Assembly (NCBI GenBank): GCA_002715465.1
Contig: PAYY01000005.1
Location: forward strand, 9,226-73,225
DNA length: 64,000 nucleotides
From: Fidelibacterota bacterium
GTDB taxonomy: Bacteria; Marinisomatota; Marinisomatia; Marinisomatales; S15-B10
Direction of reading: 5' to 3'
The notes under the pieces are model-generated. The model was not told where the DNA came from, made no database searches, and was given only the letters and a program-made list of their open reading frames with translations. The translations under genes were made by a program, and so were the position numbers. Below are positions 34,439 to 44,144 of this stretch, piece after piece (position 1 is the first letter of the stretch; every line of letters begins with the position of its first letter).

Positions 34439-35908
34439 TTAATTTTCCGGACGCTGATAATTTGGTGCATCTTTAACTATTTTTAAATCATGAGGGTGGC
34501 CCTCAGAGTAAGATGCATTTGATATAGAAATAAATTTTGCATCCTTTTTCAAAGTTTTTATATTTTTTGTTCCACAATAACCCATGCTTGCACGAAGACC
34601 ACCAACAAGTTGGAAAATTATTGATTTTAAACTTCCTCTATATGGAACTAAACCTTCAACCCCTTCAGGAACTAGTTTACCGCCAATTTTACTCTCTTGG
34701 AAATATCTATCAGCTGTGCCTTCTCTCATAGGACCAAGAGAACCCATCCCCCTATAGGTTTTATATTGTCTTCCATCATGTAATATAATTTCTCCAGGGC
34801 TTTCATCAAGTCCAGCCAGTAAATTCCCAAGCATAACGCAATCAGAACCAGCGGCTATTGCTTTAGCTATATCTCCAGAAAAACGTATCCCTCCATCTGA
34901 AATTACTGGAATATCATTTTTTTTAGCTTCAAAAACAGCGGAAATTATAGCAGAAAATTGAGGAACACCGACACCGCTAACAATTCGAGTGGTACAACTA
35001 GAGCCAGCACCAATACCTACCTTAATAGCGTCAGCACCTGATTCTATTAAGGCTTTTGTACCTTCAGTAGTTGCTACGTTTCCGGCAATAACAGGAATAT
35101 TAGAATATTTTTTCTTAATAAAATTAACAGCAGTTAGTACACCTTTTGAATGTCCATGGGCTGAATCTAATACAATAATATCAACACCAGAATCGACAAG
35201 AGCAGCCGCTCTATCATCTAGATCCTCTGAGGTTCCAACAGCTGCTGATACTAATAATCGTCCATGTGTATCTAAAGTTGCATTAGGATAACGTTCTTTC
35301 ATTAGGATATCTCTAACCGTTACCATTCCTGATAATTTTCCATTTCTGTTTACAATTAGCAATTTTTCAATACGATTCTTTTGAAGAATATCTTTTGCTT
35401 TATCAAGCGTAGTTCCAGTTTTAGCAGTTATAAGAGTTTTAGTCATTACATTTGATACGGATTGATTTAAATTGGATTCAAACCTAATATCTCTTTCGGT
35501 CAGAATTCCTAAAATTTTTTCATTATCATCAAGAACTGGTAAGCCTGAAATTTCATGATGTTTCATAATAGCGATAGCATCTCTAAGAGTTTTTTCAGGA
35601 GTAATAGTTACTGGATCTAAAATAATTCCGCTTTCAGCCCGTTTTACTTTCGTTACCTCCTTTATTTGACGTTCTATTGACATGTTTTTATGAATTACAC
35701 CTAAACCACCTTCTCTGGCTAAAGCTATTGCCATTTCACTTTCTGTAACAGTATCCATAGCAGCACTTAAAACTGGAATGTTAAGAGTTACTTCATTTGT
35801 AAGTCTTGTAGATAAATCAACTTCTTTTGGAAGAACACTTGAATATTGGGGAACAAGCAGAACATCATCAAAAGTTTTGGTAGATTCAATTTTCTTATTC
35901 ATTTTCAT
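34439..35908 (-). CDS. guaB: Inosine-5'-monophosphate dehydrogenase
   Basis: Commits IMP to guanine nucleotide synthesis. [20 protein letters not shown] at the N-terminus, a CBS-domain pair at about residues 95-205, [20 protein letters not shown] with the catalytic Cys, [10 protein letters not shown] in the flap region, and [13 protein letters not shown]. 489 aa is typical. Convergent with rpsT. Confidence 0.98.
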   Translation of the reverse strand: MKMNKKIESTKTFDDVLLVPQYSSVLPKEVDLSTRLTNEVTLNIPVLSAAMDTVTESEMAIALAREGGLGVIHKNMSIERQIKEVTKVKRAESGIILDPVTITPEKTLRDAIAIMKHHEISGLPVLDDNEKILGILTERDIRFESNLNQSVSNVMTKTLITAKTGTTLDKAKDILQKNRIEKLLIVNRNGKLSGMVTVRDILMKERYPNATLDTHGRLLVSAAVGTSEDLDDRAAALVDSGVDIIVLDSAHGHSKGVLTAVNFIKKKYSNIPVIAGNVATTEGTKALIESGADAIKVGIGAGSSCTTRIVSGVGVPQFSAIISAVFEAKKNDIPVISDGGIRFSGDIAKAIAAGSDCVMLGNLLAGLDESPGEIILHDGRQYKTYRGMGSLGPMREGTADRYFQESKIGGKLVPEGVEGLVPYRGSLKSIIFQLVGGLRASMGYCGTKNIKTLKKDAKFISISNASYSEGHPHDLKIVKDAPNYQRPEN

Positions 35909-35980
35909 AACTAAAGTTATACTATTATAAATTTACATTTGAAACATTTTCCTTAACCACAACTTTAAGTGGATATTTAT

Positions 35981-38791
35981 TTAATTAAAAGTCAAATCTT
36001 TAAGTGAAGAAAATTTTTTCATAGGTGTAGGAATTACAGTCTCGAAAATTTTTCCATATCGCTTTGTAATTACTCTATTATCTAAATTAAAATATATTCC
36101 ATCATCATTAATGCTTCGTATTAAACGACCAAATCCTTGCCTTAATTTTATAGCAGCAGAAGGCACAGAATTTTCCATGAAAGGATTACCTCCAGATTTT
36201 TGAAGTTTATCATTGTAGGACTGAATGATTGGATCGGTTGGAACATCAAAAGGAATTTTAGTAATTACTAAAATTTTTAATAAATCACCAGGAAGGTCAA
36301 TACCTTCCCAAAAAGAATTAGTTCCAAGTAATATTCCACTATTAGTTCTACGGAATTGTTTAATTAATGACAATCTAGATGAATTGGATACTTGTGGAAA
36401 AATAGATGCAATTTTTCCAACTTCAGAAAAATTTAATCTATCATAACACTCTTTTAGAAGACTTTGACTGGTAAAAAGCACTAACATACGTTTTTCAAGT
36501 TTATAAAAAATAGTTTCGATGGAATTGCAAATAAATTCGGAATAATTTCCATCGTTTGGTGAAATTGTACCAGACCATTGATAGTAATTGCACTGATCTG
36601 GATAAAAGAACGGACTGCCAAATTCTTTGCAATTAATTGGTTTTTTTTCATAATCTAGAAGGCCAAACCTTTTGAGGAAATAATTAAAGTTTGAATCTAT
36701 AGAAAGTGTGGCCGAGGTTGCTATAACAGATTTTGCAGGATCAAAAATATTACTTTTAAGCAAAGGACCTATATCAATAGGTACAGAATTTAAACTTAGT
36801 TCAATATTTTTTCTATTAAACGTACCAGCTTCCCAATAAGCATAGTCGTCCATATGTTTTTCTGTTATACCTATTAATAAATTATTAATTTCTTGCAAAG
36901 ATTTTCTGATTCGTTCAATTTTAAAAGAATTTTCAATTTCTGTAAAATCAATGTGAGAGTCAATAACCAAGGTTTTTAAATCTTTAATTTTATTTAGACT
37001 AAGATTTATTGAATCTTTCAAAGATTGTAATTCTGTGTCAGCATTCTTTAGATGTTCATTGATATTATTAATTCTAACTACTTGATTGTAACGTTTATCA
37101 ACGGAATATTGGTTTTGTTCCAATTTTACCAATTTATTGAAAAAATAATCACTTCTATCAATAATATCCTGAATAGAATTAATTAAAAGATTAATGCTAT
37201 TAGAGACCTCTGGAGAATTTTTAGATAGTGAAATAATATTTTTACTATTTCTATTATTAAATGTTGAATTACTAAAAGGAGAAAGTTTGTCATGAATAAT
37301 TTGATTATTTAATGTTATTGTATAATGATTATAACCTGATTGCATAATGTTATGAGCTTCGTCAAGGATTATATAATTTAAAGATGGTAAAATATTTTGT
37401 TCGTCTAATTCATACAATAAAAGAGAATGATTTACCACAATTAGGTCGGCCTTCTGCGTAGCGGTTCTAAGTGGTCCAAGATAACAACCTGATGTTGAAT
37501 TACATATTTTACTAGTACAAAAGCCTGGTTCATTTTGAATCATTTCTTTTATTCTTAATGATCTTCTTTTTAAAAACCCGGGGCATTCTTCAAAGTCGCC
37601 TGATCTCGTCCATTGAAGCCATACAATAATTACAATAATGGATTGTATATCATAATCAGATAAAGTTATATCTGAACTTTCAATAATTTTATTGACTCGA
37701 GTTCGGCAAATATAATTTTTGTGGCCTTTAATTATAGTCGCAGAAAAGTTTGTATTTAATGCTGACGATAATTTTGGGATTTCATGTTGAAATAACTGAT
37801 CCTGGAGGGCTTTAGTATTACATGACAGGATAACATGTTCATTGTTTTCTAGAAAACATTTTTCTAAGGCAACTAAAAGATAAGCAAGGGTTTTTCCAAG
37901 GCCTGTTCCGGCCTCAATTATGCCAATTTCACCTTCAGAAAATATATTTCTAATAAATTCCGCATATTGTATTTGGCTTTCTCTTTTTTCATAATTTTGC
38001 TTATTTAAACTTGAATTAAGCAGACCATTATCAGAAAAAAATTTTGAAGGAGAAAATTCTGGGCTAGAATTGGACCCATTAGATATAAATATAGGGGAGG
38101 GAAATTCTTTATCAATGTTACTATCAATTAAATTATTACTGTCATTACCTAGAATATTTTGCTGTCTGAAAATATTTTTAAATAAATTTATATTGTAAAA
38201 GTGTCGATCATTAGTTAGCAATAGAATTTTTTCTATAACTTCTTTTGGATAGGATGAAATTTCATAAACAAGATTTAAAAAAATCTGTCCTAAAATTTCT
38301 GTGTCATTAAGAGCACGATGTGCATTGTCACTGTTTATACCAAGATATTCACCAATGGTACTTAATTTATGATTAGGAAGAAAAAAAAAGAATGCTTGAG
38401 CTAATGGAACAGTATCAAATCCAATATTTTGTACATTCTGAGAAAATTCACGGTTACTTAATACATTAAGAAAAGCTATATCAAAAGGAAGATTATGCGC
38501 CACAATAGGGTGATTTTTTATAAAGTCAAAAATTTTAGATGATATTTCTCTATCTTTTGGTGCATTTTTAACCATTTCATCAGATATACCTGTGATTCTG
38601 GTAATTTCAAAAGGGATTGGTATTTCGGGATTTACAAGAGTTTGTAATTTATCAATTGGTTTACCACAATGGAATTTTATAGCGGCGAATTCTGTTATTT
38701 TATCCTTTTTTGGATCTAGGCCGGTGGTCTCAAAATCAAAAGCAATAAAAGTTTCTAATCCTAGATTTTTTAATAATCCTTCTTTTTCCAT
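35981..38791 (-). CDS. DnaQ-like exonuclease fused to DinG-family helicase
   Basis: 936 aa. Residues ~12-175 are a DEDD 3'-5' exonuclease: FIAFDFETTGLDP (Asp19, Glu21), VAHNLPFDIAFL, and HRALNDTEILGQIF. The rest is an XPD/DinG superfamily-2 helicase: Walker A EAGTGLGKTLAYLL, a four-Cys iron-sulphur-type cluster region (CPGFLKRR to CTSKICNSTSGCYLG), DEAHN, and GRLIRSINDDGIYFNLDNR. The fusion resembles the Firmicute DinG type. Its end overlaps the reductase start region by one base. Role: probably repair or R-loop/RNA clearance. Confidence 0.93.
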   Translation of the reverse strand: MEKEGLLKNLGLETFIAFDFETTGLDPKKDKITEFAAIKFHCGKPIDKLQTLVNPEIPIPFEITRITGISDEMVKNAPKDREISSKIFDFIKNHPIVAHNLPFDIAFLNVLSNREFSQNVQNIGFDTVPLAQAFFFFLPNHKLSTIGEYLGINSDNAHRALNDTEILGQIFLNLVYEISSYPKEVIEKILLLTNDRHFYNINLFKNIFRQQNILGNDSNNLIDSNIDKEFPSPIFISNGSNSSPEFSPSKFFSDNGLLNSSLNKQNYEKRESQIQYAEFIRNIFSEGEIGIIEAGTGLGKTLAYLLVALEKCFLENNEHVILSCNTKALQDQLFQHEIPKLSSALNTNFSATIIKGHKNYICRTRVNKIIESSDITLSDYDIQSIIVIIVWLQWTRSGDFEECPGFLKRRSLRIKEMIQNEPGFCTSKICNSTSGCYLGPLRTATQKADLIVVNHSLLLYELDEQNILPSLNYIILDEAHNIMQSGYNHYTITLNNQIIHDKLSPFSNSTFNNRNSKNIISLSKNSPEVSNSINLLINSIQDIIDRSDYFFNKLVKLEQNQYSVDKRYNQVVRINNINEHLKNADTELQSLKDSINLSLNKIKDLKTLVIDSHIDFTEIENSFKIERIRKSLQEINNLLIGITEKHMDDYAYWEAGTFNRKNIELSLNSVPIDIGPLLKSNIFDPAKSVIATSATLSIDSNFNYFLKRFGLLDYEKKPINCKEFGSPFFYPDQCNYYQWSGTISPNDGNYSEFICNSIETIFYKLEKRMLVLFTSQSLLKECYDRLNFSEVGKIASIFPQVSNSSRLSLIKQFRRTNSGILLGTNSFWEGIDLPGDLLKILVITKIPFDVPTDPIIQSYNDKLQKSGGNPFMENSVPSAAIKLRQGFGRLIRSINDDGIYFNLDNRVITKRYGKIFETVIPTPMKKFSSLKDLTFN

Positions 38792-39972
38792 TAAAATCCA
38801 GCAAATACCTTCATAACATCCATAATGAGTGCCGGTTTTTTGAAAACAGCTTTTTGAAAAAGTTTTGAAATCGTCCGTTCATTTGGATTTATTTTTTCTA
38901 TTGATTTAGCAATAACATCTAAATCATTATCAGTGAGATTATTTATTACATTTTTTATTTTGTAAAATCTTTCATGGTTTCTACCTCCTATTTTATACCA
39001 TTCTTTTTCATATTCTGATAGAAACCGTTCTGATGTATCACCAGCCTTTATAGCTTTTACTGCCATTTTTCCAGCTAACATACCACCACGCATACCCGGT
39101 ATAATTCCACCTCCAGTAACTGGATTAACCATATGTGCTGAGTCACCAGCTAGCATCAGGCCATCTGCAATGAATTTTTTCATAGTTTTTGAACAAGGAA
39201 CTCCTCCCATTGTTGAACTTAAAACTGAGCCATCTGGAAAGGTTTTTTCTAGAAAAGAATCTAAGTATCGTTGAGCTGAACGATTTCTACTATGAATCCC
39301 TGAAACACCTAAACCTATATTTGCAGAATTTGGACCTTTTGGAAAAATCCATAGATAACCACCTGGAGCTAATTCTCTAGACAAATAAAAATCAAATCGA
39401 TTTTCATCTAATTTTATGCCAGATATAGTTTTTTGAATTGCTGATTCCATATCTTTCATTTTAACTACTGTATTTAAACCAGCCCATCTTCCAATTCTGC
39501 TTTCAACACCATCTGCGGCAATTACGATTTTAGATTTAAGTTGAAAAGGTTCATCAGAGAATTTTCCTTTAACACCTGCTACTTTATCATTATTAAACAA
39601 CAAACCATTTACATAGGCCTTGCAAATAATTCTTGCTCCTTCATTAGAAGCATATTGAGCCAGGTCATAATCAAAAACTCTACGATCAAGTATATAGCCT
39701 TTTTTTGATAAATCCATATCAATTATATGATTATTTGGTGATATCAGGCGCATTTTAGTTATTTCTGATTTTATCCATCTTGGATCTGGATTCAGGAAAA
39801 TTCTAAGACCTTCATCACTTACAGCTTCACCACACCGTACGGGTACACCAATATCTCTGTCTTTTTCTAAAAGTAAAACTTTTAACCCTCCGCTTGCTGC
39901 ATATCGAGCAGCCGTAGTGCCAGCTGGGCCACCACCTACAACAATAACATCAAATTTCTCATTATTCAACAT
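38791..39972 (-). CDS. Geranylgeranyl-reductase-family flavoprotein
   Basis: FAD-dependent reductase of isoprenoid double bonds. VIVVGGGPAGTTAARYAASGG (FAD ADP site), RCGEAVSDEGLRIF (the CGxAxx motif of the GGR family), and LMLAGDSAHMVNPVTGGGIIPGMRGG. I start it at 39972 (MLNNEKFDV), immediately before the FAD motif; a 20-residue extension upstream overlaps the ferredoxin gene in another frame and is unlikely to be coding. Substrates known in the family are menaquinone side chains, chlorophyll alcohol and archaeal-type lipids; which one applies here is open. 393 aa. Confidence 0.88.
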   Translation of the reverse strand: MLNNEKFDVIVVGGGPAGTTAARYAASGGLKVLLLEKDRDIGVPVRCGEAVSDEGLRIFLNPDPRWIKSEITKMRLISPNNHIIDMDLSKKGYILDRRVFDYDLAQYASNEGARIICKAYVNGLLFNNDKVAGVKGKFSDEPFQLKSKIVIAADGVESRIGRWAGLNTVVKMKDMESAIQKTISGIKLDENRFDFYLSRELAPGGYLWIFPKGPNSANIGLGVSGIHSRNRSAQRYLDSFLEKTFPDGSVLSSTMGGVPCSKTMKKFIADGLMLAGDSAHMVNPVTGGGIIPGMRGGMLAGKMAVKAIKAGDTSERFLSEYEKEWYKIGGRNHERFYKIKNVINNLTDNDLDVIAKSIEKINPNERTISKLFQKAVFKKPALIMDVMKVFAGF

Positions 39973-40135
39973 AATCAAAAACTTCAATAGGACAAATATA
40001 AAGGCATAACTTACAATCAATACACACATCATTATCTATAGAAATATTAGATTCTTCTAATTCAATGCAATCAACGGGACAAACACCAACACAACAGCCA
40101 CAATAATCACATTTATTAGGTTTTATTTCAATCAT
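39962..40135 (-). CDS. Small 2[4Fe-4S] ferredoxin
   Basis: 57 aa. It has two full clusters: C9-x2-C12-x2-C15-x3-C19-Pro and C38-x2-C41-x2-C44-x3-C48-Pro. Start ATG at 40135, stop TAA at 39964-39962. It overlaps the membrane-protein gene upstream by 8 bases and the reductase ATG by 11, so the three are translated from one message. The obvious role is electron donor to the flavoprotein reductase. Confidence 0.9.
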   Translation of the reverse strand: MIEIKPNKCDYCGCCVGVCPVDCIELEESNISIDNDVCIDCKLCLYICPIEVFDYVE

Positions 40136-41084
40136 TTATGACTTTAAGAGTTGGAAATACTATTCCAAACCTAAAATAATTATACAATCTTATAATTGAT
40201 GAAGTAATAAAAAGGCCAAGTAGTAACCAAGGAAGTTTAACACCGATAAAAATTGCTAAAATAAAAAGAGGATATCTAAATGCTCGAAGAATATGTTCAG
40301 CTTTTGGTACGATTAATGAAACTAGAAAAAATGGTGTAATAATTACACCTGCTGTACTAATTACTGGATCATTAATGAAATATCCTATAGCTGTAGATAA
40401 GGTGAATAAAATAAAACTTATCAAGGTAATCTTATTTACGTTATTCAAATAATCATTATAATCAATTTTTTCAGCTTTAATAGCTAATGGATAAAAAATA
40501 AAAACAGCACAAAAGCTAAGAACATAAGGTAAGGAAGAATAAATTCCATTTAGAAATGATCCACCTCCTACTGTCCAGCCAGTCATGAAAAGTGATAATG
40601 AAGAAAAAGAACCAATAAATATTCTTAATGATATTTTATCTTGAAAAATTTGCTCATGATTTTTTAACAAAATCCGCCAAATTGAATAAAAGACCAATAT
40701 CCAGGCTCCAGCTTGATATACTTGTGTAGACATTAAGGAATTGTTTTTATCAAGGAATATACTTGCAATAAAACATAATAAGCCTAGAATTAGCAGGAAT
40801 AAAACAATACCATTAGAAAAGAACTCTTTTTTTACAAGAGCTGCCGAAGATGAAATTAGAGTGATTCCAATAAATAAAAATAAAAAGTAAACATTGAAAG
40901 TTTTATGCCAATAGAACTCAGGTGTTGTTAAACCATAGTACCTACTTAATCCAGCAGCTACAAATGTCCATACAATAAGAAACAGAATTGGTCGAATAAA
41001 GAATAATCTGTCACATGATTTAATTAAACCATTAATTTTTTTATATAAATTCGAATCAATTTTTATATAGCGTGTAATTAGCAT
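40128..41084 (-). CDS. Multi-pass membrane protein, possibly a UbiA-like fold
   Basis: 318 aa with about nine membrane helices. Its length, helix count and N-terminus (CDRLFFIRPILFLIVWTFVAAG) recall UbiA-type prenyltransferases, which often start with a DxLFxxRPxLF-like segment. However, the Asp-rich motif NDxxDxxxD that binds prenyl diphosphate is absent (SSSAALVKKEFF stands at about its place). It is either a degenerate UbiA homologue or an unrelated membrane protein. It overlaps the ferredoxin gene, tying it to isoprenoid reduction. Confidence 0.6.
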   Translation of the reverse strand: MLITRYIKIDSNLYKKINGLIKSCDRLFFIRPILFLIVWTFVAAGLSRYYGLTTPEFYWHKTFNVYFLFLFIGITLISSSAALVKKEFFSNGIVLFLLILGLLCFIASIFLDKNNSLMSTQVYQAGAWILVFYSIWRILLKNHEQIFQDKISLRIFIGSFSSLSLFMTGWTVGGGSFLNGIYSSLPYVLSFCAVFIFYPLAIKAEKIDYNDYLNNVNKITLISFILFTLSTAIGYFINDPVISTAGVIITPFFLVSLIVPKAEHILRAFRYPLFILAIFIGVKLPWLLLGLFITSSIIRLYNYFRFGIVFPTLKVIND

Positions 41085-41108
41085 TATTATATGGACCTTA
41101 AAAAGGAA

Positions 41109-42476
41109 TCAAGCAAATGCATTTGGATTAAGTATAAGATATATTAATAAGAATAATAGTGAAAATGGCGCTATAAATTTTATAAAAACGTTATATAACG
41201 ATCCATAGGAAAAATTTTCATAACCATTTGTAATTTCTTGAATAATTTTATCCTTTCCCCATTTCCATCCAGTAAATAATGCAACACCAACCGATCCAAT
41301 CATAAGAGAGTATTGCCCGAAAATAAGGTTCATAAAATCTAAAAATCCATAATTTCGGCCTTCAATGGAAATAAAATTAGATAAAGCATCTAAAGCACCA
41401 AGACTTAATGCCGCTGGTATTCCAGCACAAAATGCACCAATGCCAGCAACTGTCACAGATTTTTTTCTGGACCACTTAAATTCATCAATAAAATAAGCAA
41501 CTGGTACTTCCACTATTGAAATCATAGAAGTAAGAGCAGCAATACCAAGTAAAATAAAAAATCCGCTTCCAAAAAGAGTTCCTAGAAACATCTCATTAAA
41601 TATATTAGGGAGAACTACAAATATTAAACCTGCACCAATTGTTGGCTCAAGGCCAAAAGCAAATAGTGCAGGGAATATTGCTAAGCCGGCCATAAGAGCT
41701 ATAATTGTATCAAGTGATGCAACCCAAGCAGCTGAAGAAATTAAATTTTCATTCTTGGAAAGATAGCTACCATATACAATCATAGTTCCCATTCCTAAGC
41801 TTAAAGAAAAAAAAGCTTGACCAACAGCTGCTAACACACTTCTTCCAGTAATTGCGGACCAATCAGGTTTAAATAAGAATTGAAAACCTTCTTTTGAACC
41901 AGGTAATAAAACTGATCTAAGCACCAAAAGAAACAAAATAACTAATAGGACGGGCATTAAAATTTTTGACCATTTTTCAATACCCTTTTTAACACCACCA
42001 AAAAGGATAGCCATTGTTAACGACATGAAAATTAGATGAAGAGAAATTGATGATAAAGGATTTGAAACAAATTCTGTAAATGAACTTGATATTTGTTCAG
42101 AAGTCATCGAAGAAAAAAATCCAGTAGCAGTTTTAAAAATATAAGCTAAAGTCCAGCCAGCAACTACACTGTAAAAAGATGCAATACCCCATCCTGTTAG
42201 TACTCCAAGAATTCCGAAATATTTCCAAGCACTATGTGGGGAAATGGAATTATATGCGCCTACTGGATTTTTTTTTGTATTTCGACCCAAAGCTAATTCA
42301 GCAATCAAAACACTTAAACAAATAAAAATAACAGAAAAAAGATAAATAAAAATAAAGGCTGCCCCTCCATTTTGACCTGCAGTAGTAGGAAATCGCCATA
42401 TATTTCCTAAACCTATTGCTGATCCAGCCCCAGCAAGAATAAATCCCATTTTAGATGCCCAAGTTTCTCTATTCAC
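41109..42476 (-). CDS. Sodium:neurotransmitter-symporter-family (NSS) transporter
   Basis: 455 aa, about 11 membrane helices. The N-terminus WASKMGFILAGAGSAIGLGNIWRFP is the NSS Na+/substrate site on helix 1, and GGAAFIFIYLFSV plus AELALGRNTKKNPVGAY follow. Bacterial NSS members import amino acids with Na+; the substrate is unknown. It overlaps the DUF5683-like gene by 8 bases. Confidence 0.94.
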   Translation of the reverse strand: MNRETWASKMGFILAGAGSAIGLGNIWRFPTTAGQNGGAAFIFIYLFSVIFICLSVLIAELALGRNTKKNPVGAYNSISPHSAWKYFGILGVLTGWGIASFYSVVAGWTLAYIFKTATGFFSSMTSEQISSSFTEFVSNPLSSISLHLIFMSLTMAILFGGVKKGIEKWSKILMPVLLVILFLLVLRSVLLPGSKEGFQFLFKPDWSAITGRSVLAAVGQAFFSLSLGMGTMIVYGSYLSKNENLISSAAWVASLDTIIALMAGLAIFPALFAFGLEPTIGAGLIFVVLPNIFNEMFLGTLFGSGFFILLGIAALTSMISIVEVPVAYFIDEFKWSRKKSVTVAGIGAFCAGIPAALSLGALDALSNFISIEGRNYGFLDFMNLIFGQYSLMIGSVGVALFTGWKWGKDKIIQEITNGYENFSYGSLYNVFIKFIAPFSLLFLLIYLILNPNAFA

Positions 42477-42876
42477 TATCTTTCCCTTTTTTATTAGTTG
42501 TATGATTAGAAGTTTCTATATTCAAATCATTATATGTTGAAAGATGACTATCAACTAAAGCATCTACAAGATTATATATGTATACAAAAAAAGTATACCA
42601 GGCATACTTATTGCGATTATCACGATAATATTCTTTTGATTTTGAAAAAGAATAATTCCAATTTGTAAAAGAATTTTTATTTATTTGAAATTGATAAATC
42701 ATCCATAGTTCACTTCCTAAAATTAAAATAGCCTTGATCGGTTTTTCGTTGTATAGTTGGCCACCACCAGGAATTATTGAATATTTTACAGCTTGTTTTG
42801 GGCTTTTTACCTTTACTGAATCCTGTGACATAAGGACAGAAATAAATGTTATACTTAACAATGCCATGCATTTCAT
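42469..42876 (-). CDS. DUF5683-like membrane protein
   Basis: 135 aa. A signal-like N-terminus (MKCMALLSITFISVLMSQ) is followed by KQAVKYSIIPGGGQLYNEKPIKAILILG, a PGxGQxYNxK pattern shared with the DUF5683 family, and YIYNLVDALVDSHL (a DAxVDAHL-like end). Envelope-located; function unknown. It lies between the NSS transporter and the lipid kinase in a tight run of genes. Confidence 0.75.
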   Translation of the reverse strand: MKCMALLSITFISVLMSQDSVKVKSPKQAVKYSIIPGGGQLYNEKPIKAILILGSELWMIYQFQINKNSFTNWNYSFSKSKEYYRDNRNKYAWYTFFVYIYNLVDALVDSHLSTYNDLNIETSNHTTNKKGKDSE

Positions 42877-42882
42877 CTACTA

Positions 42883-43758
42883 CTACGAACGCCAAAGAGT
42901 AAAACCATTAGGGATAATTTCTACATCAAATTCTTTATTATCTCCTTCAATAATTTCACCATCTAAATGCATGGGTAAAGATTGCTTGCTTGTAATTCTT
43001 ACCTTCTTAGATCGGCTCAATGAAACTTCAGGAAAATTATTAATTTTTCCGTTTATTAATCTCGTGAAATGTCTAATAATTTTACCTGCTTTAATATCAG
43101 AAACATGGCAAATGTCAAAAAAGCCGTCATGTAAATTAGCATCAGGAGCAAGACTTAAGCCTCCGCCAACAGACCAACCATTAGCAATACATGTTAAATA
43201 AGATAGATCGTTAATTACTATATCATCCATTTCAATTCTCATTTTTACTGATGACCATAGACGTAGTGTTTTAAAAACTGCCACAACATAAACCATTGTA
43301 CCTCGAATTCTTTTTATTTTTCTACTTTGAATATTTGCAAAGGCATCAAAACCTATTCCTATGACATTTATAAAGTAACGTTCCTTATTAAAAAAACCGA
43401 TATCACACAATACTGTTTTACCATTTAAAATTCCATCAATAGCTTCATTCATTTTCATTGGCAAATTAGCACTTCTAGCGAAATCATTTCCAGTACCTAT
43501 AGGAACTATAGCCATTGGAGTATTTCCACCAACAAGACCATTCAGAACTTCGTTCATAGTGCCATCTCCACCAAAAACAGCAACTACATCAAAATCTGCC
43601 CTTCTTTTAAAGGCTATATTTTTTGCATGTCCTGATTTTGTCGTTTTAACAAGTTCGTAGTCTACCTTTTTGGCTTTTAGTAAAGTTTCTAATTTTGGAA
43701 TCTTTTTAGCGGCTTTCCCACGTCCTGATGTAGGATTTACTATAAATAGAATTTTCAT
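42883..43758 (-). CDS. Diacylglycerol/lipid kinase (YegS/DagK family)
   Basis: 291 aa. KILFIVNPTSGRGKAAKKI and VVAVFGGDGTMNEVLNGLVGG (the GGDGT nucleotide site) with IVPIGTGNDFARS are diagnostic. The C-terminal beta-sandwich ends with SKQSLPMHLDGEIIEGDN. It phosphorylates a lipid alcohol, most likely diacylglycerol. It overlaps ridA by 4 bases. Confidence 0.93.
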   Translation of the reverse strand: MKILFIVNPTSGRGKAAKKIPKLETLLKAKKVDYELVKTTKSGHAKNIAFKRRADFDVVAVFGGDGTMNEVLNGLVGGNTPMAIVPIGTGNDFARSANLPMKMNEAIDGILNGKTVLCDIGFFNKERYFINVIGIGFDAFANIQSRKIKRIRGTMVYVVAVFKTLRLWSSVKMRIEMDDIVINDLSYLTCIANGWSVGGGLSLAPDANLHDGFFDICHVSDIKAGKIIRHFTRLINGKINNFPEVSLSRSKKVRITSKQSLPMHLDGEIIEGDNKEFDVEIIPNGFTLWRS

Positions 43759-44144
43759 TGTTCTTTTTTAATCGCTATACAATCGATTTCTATGTCACTA
43801 TCTAAAGGAAGATTGCAAACTTCTACAGAAGATCTTGCTGGAGGATCCTTGGGGAAAGTTTCTAAGAATACCTCGTTAAGCTCACTAAATCTAGATAGGT
43901 CTGTTAAATACACAGTAAACTTTAAAATATTAAACAATGAAGAATCTGATTCTAAAAGAATTGCTTCAATATTATTTAGTACTTGTCTTACTCTATCTTT
44001 AAATGTTCCATTAATAATTTTTCCAGACATTGGATTAATAGGAATTTGACCAGATGTAAAAATAAAATTTTCAAAAGATACAGCTTGGCTATAAGTACCC
44101 ACAGCTTCAGGGGCATTTTCTGTAGAAATAATTTTTTTACCCAT
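43755..44144 (-). CDS. ridA: RidA-family reactive enamine/imine deaminase
   Basis: 129 aa from the ATG at 44144 (MGKKIISTENAPEAVGTYSQ), which has an AAGGAG ribosome binding site; an earlier ATG at 44165 would add seven residues and lies inside alaS. YSQAVSFENFIFTSGQIPINP, FTVYLTDLSRFSELNEVF, and PARSSVEVCNLPLDSDIEIDCIA with the catalytic Arg are present. It removes 2-aminoacrylate-type intermediates. It overlaps the alaS stop by 8 bases. Confidence 0.95.
   Translation of the reverse strand: MGKKIISTENAPEAVGTYSQAVSFENFIFTSGQIPINPMSGKIINGTFKDRVRQVLNNIEAILLESDSSLFNILKFTVYLTDLSRFSELNEVFLETFPKDPPARSSVEVCNLPLDSDIEIDCIAIKKEQ

Noticed and set aside
39973..40032. 20-residue N-terminal extension of the reductase (MMCVLIVSYAF...)
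   Set aside because: It runs in another frame inside the ferredoxin gene, whose eight cluster cysteines are clearly selected. The FAD motif begins right after the ATG at 39972.
42710..43201. Open frames opposite the DUF5683-like and lipid kinase genes
   Set aside because: They lie fully on the other strand of well-supported genes and show no known motifs.
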